DNA of 64,000 bases from Flammula alnicola (lineage: Eukaryota > Basidiomycota > Agaricomycetes > Agaricales > Strophariaceae): positions 186,001 to 250,000 of the forward strand of contig JADNRV010000025.1 of NCBI GenBank assembly GCA_015499995.1, read 5' to 3'. Shown here in pieces: positions 45,534-58,900 of this stretch. The position numbers were made by a program, and so were the translations under genes. Each line of letters starts with the position of its first letter. The stretch's first letter is position 1. Under the pieces are notes generated by a model. The model was not told the origin of the DNA. It searched no databases and was given only the letters and a program-made list of their open reading frames with translations.

Positions 45534-48500
45534 TCACTCTCCAGCTGGCTTGCCCGGCAAGGGTGGCGGAGGCCCAGGGGTAGCAAGAGCGGTATCGAAT
45601 CCCGCTCGGAACGGTGTGAATGGCTTCATATCAAGAGCGGTTGCGCCGGAAGGCGATACTTTATTGAGCGAGGACGACGACGCAGAGCCATTCAACTTCG
45701 GGACAGTGTTATCCAGAGTAGGTACTTCTCCATTAAATCGAGAAAGACGCGCATCTTCCTCTTGTGTCTCTTTGATGTATTCCACGGGCGGACGGGGCAT
45801 GAGAGGTGGTGGCGTCGACGGTGCGGCTACCGAAGGCGGCCCGGTAGTGGAGGAATTGCCGTTCAGCGCAGGCGGAGGAGACTTCTTGGCATTGCCCGCA
45901 TCTCGAGCTTCGTATTTCGCACGTAACTGCGCCTTCTCTTCAGCTGCTGTTAGTATACGCGAGCCACCTGAACCAGCGGCAGGTGGAACGGGAGTGGGCC
46001 GGAATCCTGTGGCGTGTGCATTTGGGCTTTGAGCAGGCGACGAGTTTCCTGCATTTCCGGTAGAACTTCCACCAGATGCCGGTGCAACTGCAGCACCGTT
46101 GGCCCTTGCTGGAGGCAGAGGAGACGATTTTGCCTTCGCAACCTGGGCATCTCTGGCTTCGAACTTCCTCCGCAATGCTTCCTTCTCTTCCAACGCATTG
46201 GCATATTGCCCAGGTAGAGAAGGAGCGGGCGTCGGTGCAGGTGCGGGGGTTGGAGCAGGAGCAGGAGCAGGGGTGGGATAGGCAGCGGGAGGGGGCGTTA
46301 CTGAATTGGCGTTCTGTCGTGCCTGAGCAGCCGCATCCTGAGCTTCATAAGCGCGACGAAGGCGTTCTTTCTCAGAGAGGTGGGCCATGATATTACTGCC
46401 TCCTGCCGCCGATTCAAATGAAGGAGGGGTATCCTCGGCGGGCTGCGACGAAGAGGCGACAGGAGCATTCCGAGTGGCGGCTGGGAACAATGAATCGTAC
46501 GCGATGGGTCGAGGAGGCGAACTGTCGTCAGCGGGATTCTGTGTTCTGTCTACAGCTCTCTTGGCTTCCTCGTACCGCCTCAATGCGGCCTTCTCCTGCT
46601 CGGCGGTCAGATAATGTGGTATCGATGTAGGCTTCGGCGGAGATGCTGTTGAACTACCACCAGCTTGAGCCGAACTTGATCCGGAGCGGTTCTGAGCGCT
46701 GATGGCTTGCGCATAAAGGGCGGCCCCGCTAGGCTTCGGCCCGCTGCCGGATGACATCTGCGGTTTCGGATCCGACTCGTTCTTGATTTGTGATGCTTGG
46801 GCGCCCTGAGCGGCCAATCCCTGAGTCCTTTTAACAGCTTCCTGGGCTTGCTGGAACAGTCGTTTCTCTTCCTCGGCAGACAACCACGCCTTCGGAGACG
46901 ATGGAGCGTTAGCGGATGCTCCGCGAGCTGGCGAGGAAGTTGTTGACGGTGGAGGAGATGCTCGCATCGAGGCAGGAGGCTGAGATAGAAAGGATGATTA
47001 GATGCGGAAAGCTGGAATATAGTGGAATCACATACGGGCGCAGCAGCAGGACCTTGGACTTTCGCTACTTGTGTTCTAGCCTGCTCATACAACTTCTTCT
47101 CCTCATCTGCGCTCGGCCACTGCTTCTGAGCAGCTGTGGATCCTGCCCCCGATCCTGTCGCTTGTGCACTTCGCTGTCGATTCACTGGTTCCTGAGGGAT
47201 CTCCTGAGGTTGTGCGTTCTTAATTGTAAACCGGGCGGCACCTCCTGACGACCCAGGTCTACGACCAGACATTGAAGAAGAGGTAGTAGTAGTAGCAGGT
47301 ACTGCAGCAGCGGAGGTAGTAATCGGTGTCGTGCTGAGAGCGCTGGGATTAGGCCTGGTTGAGCCAAAGTCGTCCACAGCGCCATTTGCCGATCTACCAA
47401 GCCCATACCCAGCTCCGTACCCTATCTCGTCGGTAGGAAGCTTGGCTGTAGACGACGAGGCCCCCGGAAGAGAGTTGAACGCGCCTGCAGAGTTGTTGCG
47501 CGCGTGTCCATAGACACTGTCGAGATTGGCACGATTGATGGGTAGGGTGGCGGCGACGGCGTCAGCAGGCCGTCCGCGGATAGGATCAACACGAGTCGCG
47601 ACGGCTGGAGCAGGCGGAAGAAGGGATAGGCTCGGTGCTGGCCCAATGCGGCTAATGATCACTGTTAGTACTAGTCTCCAGAGATGCCAATGTGAACATA
47701 CGCGATAGCTTCGAACGATACATGTCTAGAGGCACCACGACATCAGTTTCTACAGACAAGCTTTACAGATAAATCGACCAACCTTTGCCAATTCGAGATG
47801 ATGACGGGAAGATCCATAATGAGGTGTGTCCCAGTTCCCATGAGCGCTTTAACGCAAAGAGTGTAGGTGACATCGATGTGCCTGGCTGCGTTCAACGTCG
47901 TCGTCGTGTGGTTTCCCGAGATCATAAAACTGAGCTCCGAGGTGTGCGATGTGCCTCCGTATAACGTCGCATTCACAGGAACCTTAGTCTCCGCAATATT
48001 GAGTTGTCTGATTTGAGGGGCGTTCTTCTTTCCCGCAGCAGGAACACCTGCACGGTAAACAATCGCCTCCTTCAAAAAGAATTCGAATCCTCGCAGGATG
48101 ACAGTGTGCAAACTGTCCGACTTGACAGTAGCAATAACGGAAACGCGGTCTCCTGGCCCGTAGCATGTGTGGTTGCGTTCGACGATGAGGTTGACGCCTT
48201 CTTGAGCGAGGTGGCGTTTTTCGGGTTGGCAGTATACTGGCCAAGTGGAATGAAGCTCATGTTTGTCGATGATGATGGGCGCAATGGAGGATACGACGAC
48301 TGATTTGGCTTTGCGGAGAAACCCTCTGCGATAAAGTCAGCTGTGCATGTCCAGGCTTTGGTCCGATGAACTCACTTTTTGCCCTTGGTACAGACACTCG
48401 CGACAAGTTCGTAGCCAATGCCAGCTGCATTGTATGAGTTCGATATGAACAATATCATAAAAAACTATGCCACACCTTTGTTATCTAGGGCAATAGTGGG

Positions 48501-49094
48501 CGGTATTGATTCAGGTATGCGTATCGAAAACGGGAAGTCTTGCTAGCAATTCCAAGCACCATCAGCTCACAGTATTCGCGATAAAGTATACAATGGACCT
48601 CACTGAGCGCAACAGGCTATACTCATCAGATGAGCTCCAAAGATTAACCGGACTGGGACCGACGAAGTCATAAAACGTGTTCGAGGGTCCTCCACCTGGC
48701 AGCGTCTCGACTTTGCGCAGCTCGATGCGGACCCACTTCGCTTTCACCCCTTGAGTTGGCACTCGAACCTCGATGGCCTGCATAGACGCCACTGCTTAGT
48801 TAGTTGTTTCAGGTTGGAGTCCAACTGGTCACGTACGCCCTTCACCGAGGCTTGAGGTCGATCTGGGCCTGGAGGAATACCAGGATACCCTGCCCAACAG
48901 ACACTTTATTAGCACATTATGTTGGGCGGGGAAGGGGAATATGGGCGGCATTTCGAGATGAACACAGGACGTACCAGTCACAAAATCGACATTCGGGGGC
49001 GGCTGAAGATTGCTGTATGATGAAGAGTGATAAGTAGTTGTTCCAAATGGCCTGGAGCTCCAAACCGCAAAGCTTACAGTTTAACCTGGGACAT
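45534..49094 (-). CDS. LDB19: LDB19/ART1-type arrestin-related trafficking adaptor
   Basis: Ten exons (49078..49094, 48975..49012, 48837..48889, 48604..48777, 48476..48542, 48376..48424, 47783..48325, 47702..47725, 47036..47651, 45534..46979), 3027 nt, 1008 residues, all phases consistent. The N-terminal half is the arrestin fold of this family: GYPGIPPGPDRPQASVKGAI, KWVRIELRKVETLPGG, YDFVGPSPVNLW, DFPFSIRIPESIPPTIAL. The arrestin C domain follows, with NLIVERNHTCYGPGDRVSV, LRGFEFFLKEAIVYR and ARIGPAPSLSLL. Yeast Art1 recruits the ubiquitin ligase Rsp5 to plasma-membrane transporters. The last 550 residues are Pro/Ala/Ser-rich. They hold six related EEK...L...YEARDA helices, which I do not know from the yeast protein. 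No clear PPxY motif was found. Confidence 0.85.
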
Positions 49095-49445
49095 TTGTCC
49101 GCGACGACGCGGGGGGGCTAGACAGAAGGATGTGGGAAAGGGTAAGAGCAAACAAGCGGAAATGGAAAGTTGCAGGGCCCGGTGGCAGCTCAGATCTTGC
49201 AACCGTTGCTTCCGGTGGGCGCGCCTACGTTTTCTGATGCGGCTGTGTACTCCATGTGGCAGTACGAAACATCAACAAAACATTAGATTTAGTCGAGGAC
49301 ATAACGATATTGATTGTGGGCAGAGACGACGAGAAAGAGCAGGAAAAGCTGAGGAAAAATATATAGAGAACGAGAAAGAATAGACGTTCTTCGACAATCG
49401 AACAATCGCATAGGTAAGTTTCGGACAGAATGTACGGAAGACGCT
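49095..49445. other. Short region between two minus-strand genes
   Basis: 5' flank of LDB19 and 3' flank of CUS1. No gene. Confidence 0.5.
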
Positions 49446-51622
49446 TCAAAATTTGAACTCCTTCCCGCTCTTCTTTCCATCTTTTTCGCGATCCATCTTC
49501 TGCTTCTTCTTTGCCATCTCTTTCGCCACCATGTCCGAGAAATCCTCTCCTCGACTGCCTGCCCCAGGAACACCAGCATTGCCACGGGCATGCGTATCGT
49601 ACTTGCGGCGCAACTCTTCCTCCGACAAACCCTCCAGCTCTCCTGCATCGAGGGAAATGTCGACTCCATTTGCTTTCCTCTGACAAAGATGGGCTATGTT
49701 AGAAACCTATTTAGTGCAACAAGGATGAGAAAGAATCGTACCTTCGTCCCCCGCTCGTCTCCAAGCACCGGAATAGGAGCGCCAGCCACAGCACTGACGT
49801 CGTATCCACGCTCGCTTCCCATCAGCCCACGTACTAAAGTCTGTTTCTCTGGCACAACCTGATACAACGACCTTGGGCCAGAAGGCTCCATCGCCTCCGA
49901 CACTGTCCTGCCCTTCCTTAGCTCCAAGAAGTCGGGTGTTTCCAATCCACCAGCAACAGTTGAAACAACACTCGTCATGCCGGAGGGTGTCTCCAAGCCA
50001 GACGGGGTTTGTAGGCCGTCTGCTGGGGTAGGCTCTGCCTCCTCTTCTTCGGACTCCTCTTCGGACTCCTCTTCCTCCTCTTCTTCTGTTGAGACTAAAA
50101 GTCAATGGGATGAACGACAAAAGAGTGTGGCAGCACGGACCTTCTTCTGGCTCCAGCTCTCCCCATAGCTCTTTATTTATAGGTTCGCCAACCTAGTATC
50201 GAAAAAAATCAGGGCAATTTATGAAGACTGTGGCTAAGACGTACCCCAGAATCTCCAGGTTTTGGAAGAACACCGAACACATCACCATACAGAGGTCGAT
50301 TATACTCGTCCAGAGGGGGTTTACCCCAACCACCTGGGTGAAAGCCCCACTGCGCTCTAAAGGTAAGGCCCATGATGAGAGGTGTACAAGAACAACAACA
50401 TCAAGTGCATGAACTCACCCTTCTGGAATGGGAGCGTTAAGTCCAGGTATCCGTAGTGTTGGGTAACTAGGCGGCGGTCCAAATCGTTGCATGCTGATTA
50501 ACCAAGGAGGAGGCGCTAGGGGCGGAATGGAAAGGGCTTCTACAAGTTCAGGTGACAGATCTCCGGGACGCTTTTCCTTTAGAGAAGTTTCGAACTCCTT
50601 TCCTTCGTAATACCTAGTATTTTCAGTATTAGAAGAAAAAAAGGGCACTGAGATCAGAGAAGACATACATTTCTCCGAATCCAGTGACGGGCGGTTTCGT
50701 CTGGAACTTGAAAAAGGCGTCATGCAGCTTCTGATAGTCGATGTCCACTTTACCCATCTTTGGCTGCACCCGCTCCCTTGTCTTCGCCTTCAGACTCATG
50801 TTGGCTTCCTTCTCCTTGACCGCGTCTCGCATAGTGGCAATCCCGGTATCCGCAATATAGGCCGGTAGTTGGAACGGAGGCTTCTCGATACCTCTCTTTC
50901 CCTGCAAATAGTCACGCTTGGCACTCCAGTGGATCGGTATTGGCACTGTGTTGCGGTAAGATTTGAGGTGTAGCAGTAGTCGTGGGTCGGAGGCAGTGAC
51001 GTCGGTCCATTCCACCACCTCAGGCTTTTTCACAAGCTGCTTGAGCTCCGCCACTGTCAGACGGGCCATTTTGCGCGCCTTTTTCTTCGAAAGAGGCTTG
51101 ACTTCTGCGTCCGAGTCGCCTTCCGACTCCATATCGTCGTCAGAATAGATGATTTCGCCTTTGTTGTTCAATTCAGAAGCTTTGCCCTGCTAATGAGAGT
51201 AGAAAATGTAGCGTTAGTATGAACATGGTATATAAAGATATTGTATACGCACTGAAGACTCCTCAGGAGGCAGTTGGAAGCGAGCAAATACGTCGGAAAA
51301 TGCTTCAAGCCCAGCGTCGCTGAGATCCAACGGTTCAGACACGTACTCAACATTTGATGGTTTCTCGTTATTCTCTGTTTCTTCTTCCGACTTTGCAGAA
51401 CCATTGGTCGTCGGCTTTTCGTTGTCCTGTAAGGATGGACCGAAGAAACTCGTCAGATATAGTGGAAGACTAACAAGGAGAACATGAGCGCACATTCAAC
51501 TTCTTCTGCTTCTGCTTCAGCCGCCGGAGCTGATTTTTCGACTTTATAGCCTTCCCATTGGTCGTGCTGTGTAGAGAGTTCGCGGTACTGCTTTTGACGG
51601 CGTTGGTCTGCGCTACCACCAT
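49446..51622 (-). CDS. CUS1: U2 snRNP SF3b subunit 2 (Cus1/SF3B2)
   Basis: The first five exons start at 51622, 51426, 51186, 50613 and 50356. The stop is at 49446. The N-terminus is basic (SKNQLRRLKQKQKKLN). The family core follows: KPEVVEWTDVTASDPRLLLH, then HWSAKRDYLQGKRGIEKPPF, then KMGKVDIDYQKLHDAFFKFQ. The PSP region has PPPWLISMQRFGPPPSYP, GLNAPIPEGAQWGFHPGGWG and YGDVFG. An acidic run (EEEEEESEEESEEEE) and a lysine-rich C-terminus complete it. The protein is part of SF3b and contacts pre-mRNA near the branch site, pairing with SF3B4. A secure housekeeping gene. Confidence 0.93.
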
Positions 51623-52277
51623 GCTTGGTCGTTGAGAAGAAGGTAAAGGAGAGTTGATTATGTAATAACAACTTAACTATTTAGACGCCGATAGAACGGC
51701 AAGAGCCTTCCCCGGCCCGATTCTCTTCGTCGTGTGTCGCGACACTTACTAAGTTACTTGCTTGCAACTTTTCTGAGCCTTGGCCATATCAACCTTGTGC
51801 CTCATGATCAGAGCACTCGCTGCAATTCATTATTATGAATTAAGTAATTTGGGTGCACCTGAGATATACTTACTGTTAAATAAAAGTCGAATACAAGTGC
51901 CACGTTGAATGCAATAGATGAAGGCACAAATTACAATGCGTGCCTCTGCATATCCCCCCTGGACTGTGATGTTCTATAACACGTCGGCAGTACTCTCCAT
52001 CGCACAGATCTAAGAGTCTCTACGGGCAAATATAATTTAAATGAGATCAATGATACAGAAGCATGCTAAGCAGAAAAACCTGAGAGACATCAACAATCCG
52101 CGGAACGAGTCAAAAAGCGAGTGAGGTAAACGACTAAAGCGAGTTCGAAAGCAAGATTAACTAAGTGATACGTGCGAGAAAATGTAGATACAAGAATGCG
52201 GTAAAGTACAGTATGCAGGCCTGGAGAAGACAGAAGAACAGCTGAAAGAACTCTCACAAATTATAGGTACGGGCGAT
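51623..52277. other. Intergenic, nothing supportable
   Basis: Promoter side of CUS1 and the 3' flank of the NACHT gene. No domain-bearing ORF. Confidence 0.45.
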
Positions 52278-54945
52278 TTAGAATAATTTGGCATGATCAG
52301 CAACGGGTATGGCTTTTACCCAATGGATATCTTTCTTTTCCGGGTTTTGCTTGAGGAATTTTGGAAGCAATGGCATAATGGGCCAAGAGGTCCTTTTTGC
52401 GACAGGTGTTTTGCTCGTCATCTTCAAGAAAACATGAGGACAGAATGAAAGACGATGCGACCGAGTTTCTTACCGTTCCATAATCACCAGTTGGCTTGGA
52501 GACAAGAGTTACAATTCCTACGGAACCCGAGTTTTATTTAATTAAAAAACTTCACATATAATAGTGTGACGCACCATTCTTTTCAACAATATTGTGTGTG
52601 TCGAATACCGTAGCGACCAGCTCATTGATCTCGGACAAGGTGCAATAGCCCTAAGTACAGTTATACCATGGGTAAAGTCAAGAGTTGTTGATAACCTACG
52701 CTGTCTGTAAGAGAGCACCAAACCGAATCGTCGACCAGCGCCACTTCAGCATCAGGAGACTGAAAGGCCTAGATAAGTTACGTATATTATTGGAATGGGA
52801 GGATCACTCACCATTCCCAAGAGAACTTGCCCAATGACGAAATTGGGATGGAACAATTGCTATCAATGTACCACTATTTAAGAAACCACGCGGCATTAAA
52901 GAGAATACCACTCACCAGTCTGCTTGATGTGACCTTTTTCATAGCCTTCCGCTCCGACAACCTCAGCCGAAGGTATACCAGGACTGTGTTCAGCCAAAGT
53001 TCGAGTGATGATGGCTTATGCAAAATATAAGTGTAATATAGACGCGCAGACTTCAAACGGGGCATGGTCATTCCCCAAGCCGTCTCACTCAAAGAGATCC
53101 GCATGCCGCGAACGAATACACATTGATTTTTCGTGTCGCCATCAGCTGGAATGGTTTTCGAATTTGGAGGCGCATAGAAACGCGTGCGTGCTGTACCATT
53201 GTCGATCCACGGAGGCCCATATTCTGGCTGCCAAGTATATCGTAGGTCAATACGTGTTTCAGTATCGCCTGCGTGGTATGGAAAGGAAGCAGATGCCCAA
53301 TCTTTGGCCTTGTCGCAACCTGTAACTAGAAATAGGGAGCCATTGGTATGGACGACGCCTCCATACCCATTGATAACCTGATACCAATGCGGTGCATTCT
53401 TTTTGGCGTACTCGTGAAAGCGCTCCGTTGCAATGAGGTCCTCTCGAGAGGCGCCTTCTGGTAATATAAGAATCCCGCCCTCTTGATCCATAGAAGAAAA
53501 CGAAATATCCCTGCAAAGGCGTTAGGGGCGCATTAATACAGAGGTTAAATGGCTTTACAGTGGACTTTCAGAATGCCTCGTAATTGTGACGCCCTTGCTA
53601 GTTATCACAGCCCCATTTTTGAAGAATTCCGGCGTACATCGAATCTCAGATGGATCCAGTGGTGGTTGAATCGGCCGAAACTCTCGAGGTACTAACCGCG
53701 CATGTATTGGATCGTCGGGTTGAAGGAAGATGTTGAAACAAAAATCAAACGTCCCCTCTCTGTCCAAAATACCGACATCGCCGATACTTAGACCTTTCTG
53801 CAGATATTTGACTGGCTTCCCGAGGTCTCCTCCAGGGTACCATACGGGAAACCCGTGACCCTTCATCATCATAGAACGTGAATATGATTCCGCATATCCA
53901 TTGCTCCGTTGGACTGTGACGAGCTTGGGAAAGCTGTCCATGGAGAATGGGATTCGGTTCGTTGGAGAACCATGCCGTCGTCGGCTTGGGTGTAGAAATC
54001 GTCCGAGAAAAGGGCGCGAGGAGTCGGTATGGGAGTTTTGGAGGTTGGATGGCAGTGAAGTTTCAGTGTCGCTCGAATGAAAGGAATCACCAAGAAATAT
54101 GCGACGGGTGACATCGAAGAGGGGTTCTCGATCGAAAGCTTCTCGAATGTGGAGTTCCGGGCGACTTGTGATCAGAAATCGAAGAGGCAGTTTGTATACC
54201 TCCACAGCATTAGCAATGAGCGCTAATATTGTCGATTGAGTCTCCTCTCCGTTGCACTCGTCCAAGGCATCTACGACGATGATTGAAGAACGAAGAGGGA
54301 TAGATGTAGAGTGTTGAAATGGTCCAACAACAAGTGACTGGAACTGGACGTCGATGGCCTTATTGGGCAGAGTAGGATCAACAGACATGATGTGATTAAT
54401 TTGAGCGAGCAAGCCTGGTATGTTCATAGCGAGTTGATAAGCGATTGTGGTGACCAGATGGCGGCTTTGGTCATATCCATTCTGTCTGCGAAAGAAAAAA
54501 CTTGCTGCCAACCGATCGGTAGTGCGGCATAATTCAGCGATCGTTTGAGCGGACGCCGTTTTCCCGACCCCTGCTGAGCCGTAAAGCCACAAAACATTAG
54601 ATGATGGTCTGGGAGCTTCAATCCAGTCCTGGATCTGTCGGAGAATGTCCGACCGAGTCTTTGGAAGAGACGTTGAAGGAGGGTAGCCTTTGAGAGAACT
54701 GCTTATCGCGTCGTAAGAAATAGCCTCGCTCAGCGCATGGATACCTGCAAACAAAAAACCAATGTAATGAAAGCGAACAAGTAGAAGAGCAGATCCAATG
54801 ACAACGCACCAGCTTCTGGAGAGAATTGACCAGTCATAGCGTTGGATTCGGTGGGCTCTTCAAGTTGGTCATGAGAAACGCTGCCAGCAGTGTAGTCGTT
54901 TTGATCGGATGACGACCTTTCGCGTTGTGTTTTCTGGGATTCCAT
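52278..54945 (-). CDS. Array gene 1: truncated NACHT NTPase fused to two-block core
   Basis: The first three exons begin at 54945, 54744 and 53510. The stop is at 52278 after DIHWVKAIPVADHAKLF. The NACHT-type P-loop domain has Walker A GSAGVGKT (residues 101-108), Walker B IIVVDALDE (about 200-208) and sensor-like LRFLITSRPE. It stops soon after, with no winged-helix or repeat region. Then comes the array's core. Block 1 includes FPVWYPGG and LSIGDVGILDREGTFDFCFN. Block 2 includes GGILILPEGAS, KKNAPHWYQVINGYG and LFLVTGCDKAKDWASASF. A third part follows (FHPNFVIGQVLLGM, EINELVATVFDTHNIVEKNG). NACHT proteins of fungi act in allorecognition and defence signalling. The core's function is unknown. 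The model downstream of 53050 is less certain. Confidence 0.8.
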
Positions 54946-55976
54946 TCCAGAACGAATTAGAGATGCGCATACAATGAGGATTTCCCAGGTCGATGGCGTT
55001 CAAAGTATCGCCAGGCGTTTACGACGGTGGGCAGCAGTTGCAGCACATTGTTGTTGTTGCGAATAAGGTCATAGCTCAACACATCCAAACAACTGAGGTT
55101 GTTACACGGTTCGGGCACGCTTTGGCCGCATGCCATCCGTACGTACTTATCTCTTCAGGTCTCTTCAGCCCCGGCTCCCAGGCCGCTTTATCATTACTTC
55201 TTCTACACGGCTGTCGGGCTTTGTTTGTAGATGCTTACAGCAGAACAATAAAATTGAATGAGCTGGTACATTTTAGTTGCATTTTAGGCGCCGAAGCATG
55301 GGAGGTTCTCTGATCTCCTAATTACATCGTCGCGCATTGGCGGTTCCTCAACTCGCCGTGAGGGAGAACGTATGAGCTCTTAAAGTTACAACACTGCTTC
55401 CAAACTGCTTTATTTCCGACATGTGTTGGATCATGAGACCTGGGCCTGAACGTTTGAAGGTCTGTCTGAAGATGAGCCGACAGCCGTTACCGACATCCAC
55501 GGATCCTGCCCGTGAACTAAAGATAAGCAGCCCCCAAAATCCTAGTGGTGTATAGCACCGGCATTGAATGGTTGATAGCTACAGGATGAGTATATAGGTA
55601 GATGCTTTCGAATCAAGAACGTCAGTCAGCTTACTATGACTAGCGCTTCATGTCTCATGCCTACCTACCGTCAACTTGAAATTCTAACATTCGACTTGAA
55701 TTTGATGATAGGTACGTACGCAACTCTGGAACGATTATTCGAAATTCCATACACATAATTCATACTAGTCACTAGCCTCTGAAACTTACATGCTAGATAT
55801 TAATTAAGTAGCTCACTCTCAGACCTTCGTAAACTGCATGTAGTCGAGGGGCTCAGCGAGCCCCAAATGCCGAACTATTATTTTCACTAGACTGGATGCG
55901 TCCCGATGGATTCTCTAAAAAGACCTGAATAAGTGTGATAGGGACGAAAAATGCATTCATACCTGTAGATTTCTCA
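54946..55976. other. Intergenic between array genes 1 and 2
   Basis: Promoter of array gene 1 and the 3' flank of gene 2. The plus ORF at 54993-55313 has no coding features. Confidence 0.4.
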
Positions 55977-58900
55977 TTACGTTTCTTCGATACTGCGCGC
56001 GTTGGCGAACCAGAGGGTGAAACAGTATAAGAAAGCCGCGGCTCGACCGGATACTAAAGAAAGATCTAGCAAGACTGCATAAATATTCCGGTAAATAAGA
56101 CACACCGCAAGGCTTGAGGGTCCGAGTGACATTTGTGTCACCATTTGCATTTCGTCTGGAATCGAGTCCCCAAAGCCAGAGGTGGATAGAGGTGGAGGAT
56201 GATATGGTGGATATGATGGTGGATATGGTGGTGGATATGGTGGTGGATAGGGTGAGGGGTTGTATTGTTGTGGATATGGTGAGGGGTTATATTGCTGTGG
56301 ATACGGTGGAGTGTTGTAAGTCTGAAATACCTGTCCTACGCCGGTTGTCCCTGGATTATAATATGAATATGACGAGTTTGAGGAACCTGATTTCGCGCAT
56401 TCATCAATGTTAGCTAGTTCGCAAGTAACGTTCAAAGACAGAAAAGAGGCACCATAGGGTGTCGGCCACGCTTCTTGAGGCATTTGAGGCCAGCCTAGAG
56501 ACGGCACGCTTTGACTACCGATGCTTGCATAACCACCTGGAAGGTTCCGCTGAACAGCTCTTGGAGGTGTAAGCCAGTTCCGATCATCGCTCTGCTGTTG
56601 CATTCTATCCCGGTGAATGACATCCATTACTCGTATTTCGTCCTCTCCTCGGGATGGCATTCTCCTTGCCGAGTTGTGAGAACTCACTGGCAGTAGCTGG
56701 TCATATCCGTAACTTTCGGAATCAGTGTGATTGTGTATAACAATCCCGGCCGGCCATGGCCCCCTTTGCACTCTGCTCGGCTGATGGAATGGGTCAATAT
56801 CCCAGGTATTCACTTGCGCTACTTGTCCCTGAGGAGGAACTCCATCACCTATGTGACCGCTCATCCAGGTGTATCGACTGGCGTCCTCTGCTTTGGATCT
56901 TGACCGGCTCTGCTTATCAGTCTCGACCCGCGACTTGGGGGGCAGTGTCGGCGCATCTTTTTTTAATGGGAGTTGGTCTGGTGAGCGTGCGTTGCGGTAA
57001 TCGGATTCTACGGGCATCGTTGGCGTCAGCTTCTTATGACGACCTTTTCTTGTATACGTACTTGTATTACTAGGTAGTCGCAGTCGAGTATCGATAGGCT
57101 GGATATGTAATTCTGGTCAACAAGGCTCGGTACCAGTTATATGTCATGAATTTAAACGTACTTGCTCGTAAGAAGGATGGTCCGGGATTGGGTTTCTCTT
57201 TGGAGGGGGGAAATGACCTGGATTTTCCATATTCATTAACGTATTTGAGAAAATGGTTAGAACGCTCACTTGAAGTGCCAGAGTAATTAACGGAAGGCCG
57301 GGTAGCCGGAGGGCGTGGAGCAATCTAGTCAGGTTCAACATGGCGAATAGTTGCAGTTTGACGATTGCTAAACATAAAGAAAACAAACGTACGGCATCCA
57401 ATTGATGGTTCTGCGGGAACGACCCTCCTCCAGCTGGATGATGGCCAACTAACAAGCGTTAGTGCAAACCTAGAGCTGACCACAAAGAGCATACCTGATA
57501 CATGTAGGGCCTGTGCTTGAATGTCGAGTATGGTGCTGCTCGTATTGGATCCTCGCTGTATGCTCCCGCCACTGCTTGCGTTTATACGCCTCTTGTTATA
57601 GCTCTCAGTCACGTTGCTTGCTGATGAATTGCCGCTCTGGCTGATGACCCCTTGCAGGACGGAAGGAGGTCCTCGTGGAAATGAATGGTCTGATGCGGTT
57701 GGAGGTGGTGGGTTACGAGTGTTGTTACTCGCGTGACCACTTGGCCGTGTACGTCGACTGTTGTCCTCTGCTTTAGATCCAGACCAGCGCTCATCGCTGT
57801 CCTCCCATGGCTTCTCTTGCTCTCGGTCGAGGCTCGGATGCAAGGCTGGCACATCATTCGTTCTTAGTGGAGGTCGGGTCTGATCCGGTGGGTGTGTGTT
57901 GCGATAATCGAGTTCTATGAGGCATCGTTAACGTCAGGATCTGATAGTGACCTTTCCCCTGCACTTACCTGTATTACTCGGTAGTCGAAGCCGAGTATCG
58001 ATGGGCTGGATAGATATTGATGGTCATATTGATGGTCAACGAGGCTCGGTACCAGTTATAAGTCATGAATTTAAACGTACTTGTTCGTAAGAAGGACGAT
58101 CGGAGATTGTTTTTCTGACTTGGGGACGAAAATGACCTAGAATTGAGATGTTCATCACGACATTCATGAAAGTGATTAAGATGCGCACTTGAAGAGCCGT
58201 GATAACCATCGGAAGGGCGCGTAGTAGGAGCCAAATTGCTTGCTCTCGAATTGCTGCTCTCGTTGTTGACTTCTTGCCGGACGGGAGGAGATCCTCCGGA
58301 ATGTTGAGGGTAGAGGCCTAGCGGCGCCGTCGTTTGCTCACTGGATGCATTCTGTTGTTCTGAAAGTGAAGCGAAGCGAACTGCTCCTTCATGATATTTG
58401 TCCACCGTACCATCGTCAGGCGGCGACAGAGCCTCCGAACTGATTAGAGGTAATGGATTTCGACCACTGTTGCTCGGGCGACTGATTAACTTCTCTTGAA
58501 CTCTTTCATGAGGTCTGTGTGGTGCAGCGGGTGTGGATTGTGGTACCACCGTGCGGAGAGTATTGTGTTGTTCCGAACGCAAGGGAGCGACCTCGTTTGA
58601 AGTACGGGAAGATCCAGATGTAAAGGAAGGTAGAAAAGGATCTTGACGGCCCCATGTCGACTGAAGAATGTTTCTGAGCATGCTATAATCGATCAATTGT
58701 AGCTGAAAACTCACTGTTTGACGTTTCGACTGAAGGCTTACCACGCCTTGATGGATGATAAAACAATTAGCGAAACATATTCCGTAGAGCCAATATTTTG
58801 AGCAAACCTTTTTCATCGACGATTGCTTCGTAAGCGTTCATGATCCGCTCAAATAGCTGAACCGGAGGAGGCAGGATGGAGTCATCCTAACCGAGTTTGA

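Noticed and set aside
45313..46032. Plus ORF of 239 codons opposite LDB19
   Set aside because: Lies over the GC-rich Pro/Ala tail of a well-supported minus-strand gene. Shadow frame.
54993..55313. Plus ORF of 106 codons before array gene 1
   Set aside because: Begins inside the 5' flank of the NACHT gene and shows no domain, signal or homology pattern.
56114..56413. Plus ORF of Asp/Met/Val repeats
   Set aside because: Complement of the PYPP/PQQYNPSP repeats of array gene 2. Shadow of low-complexity sequence.
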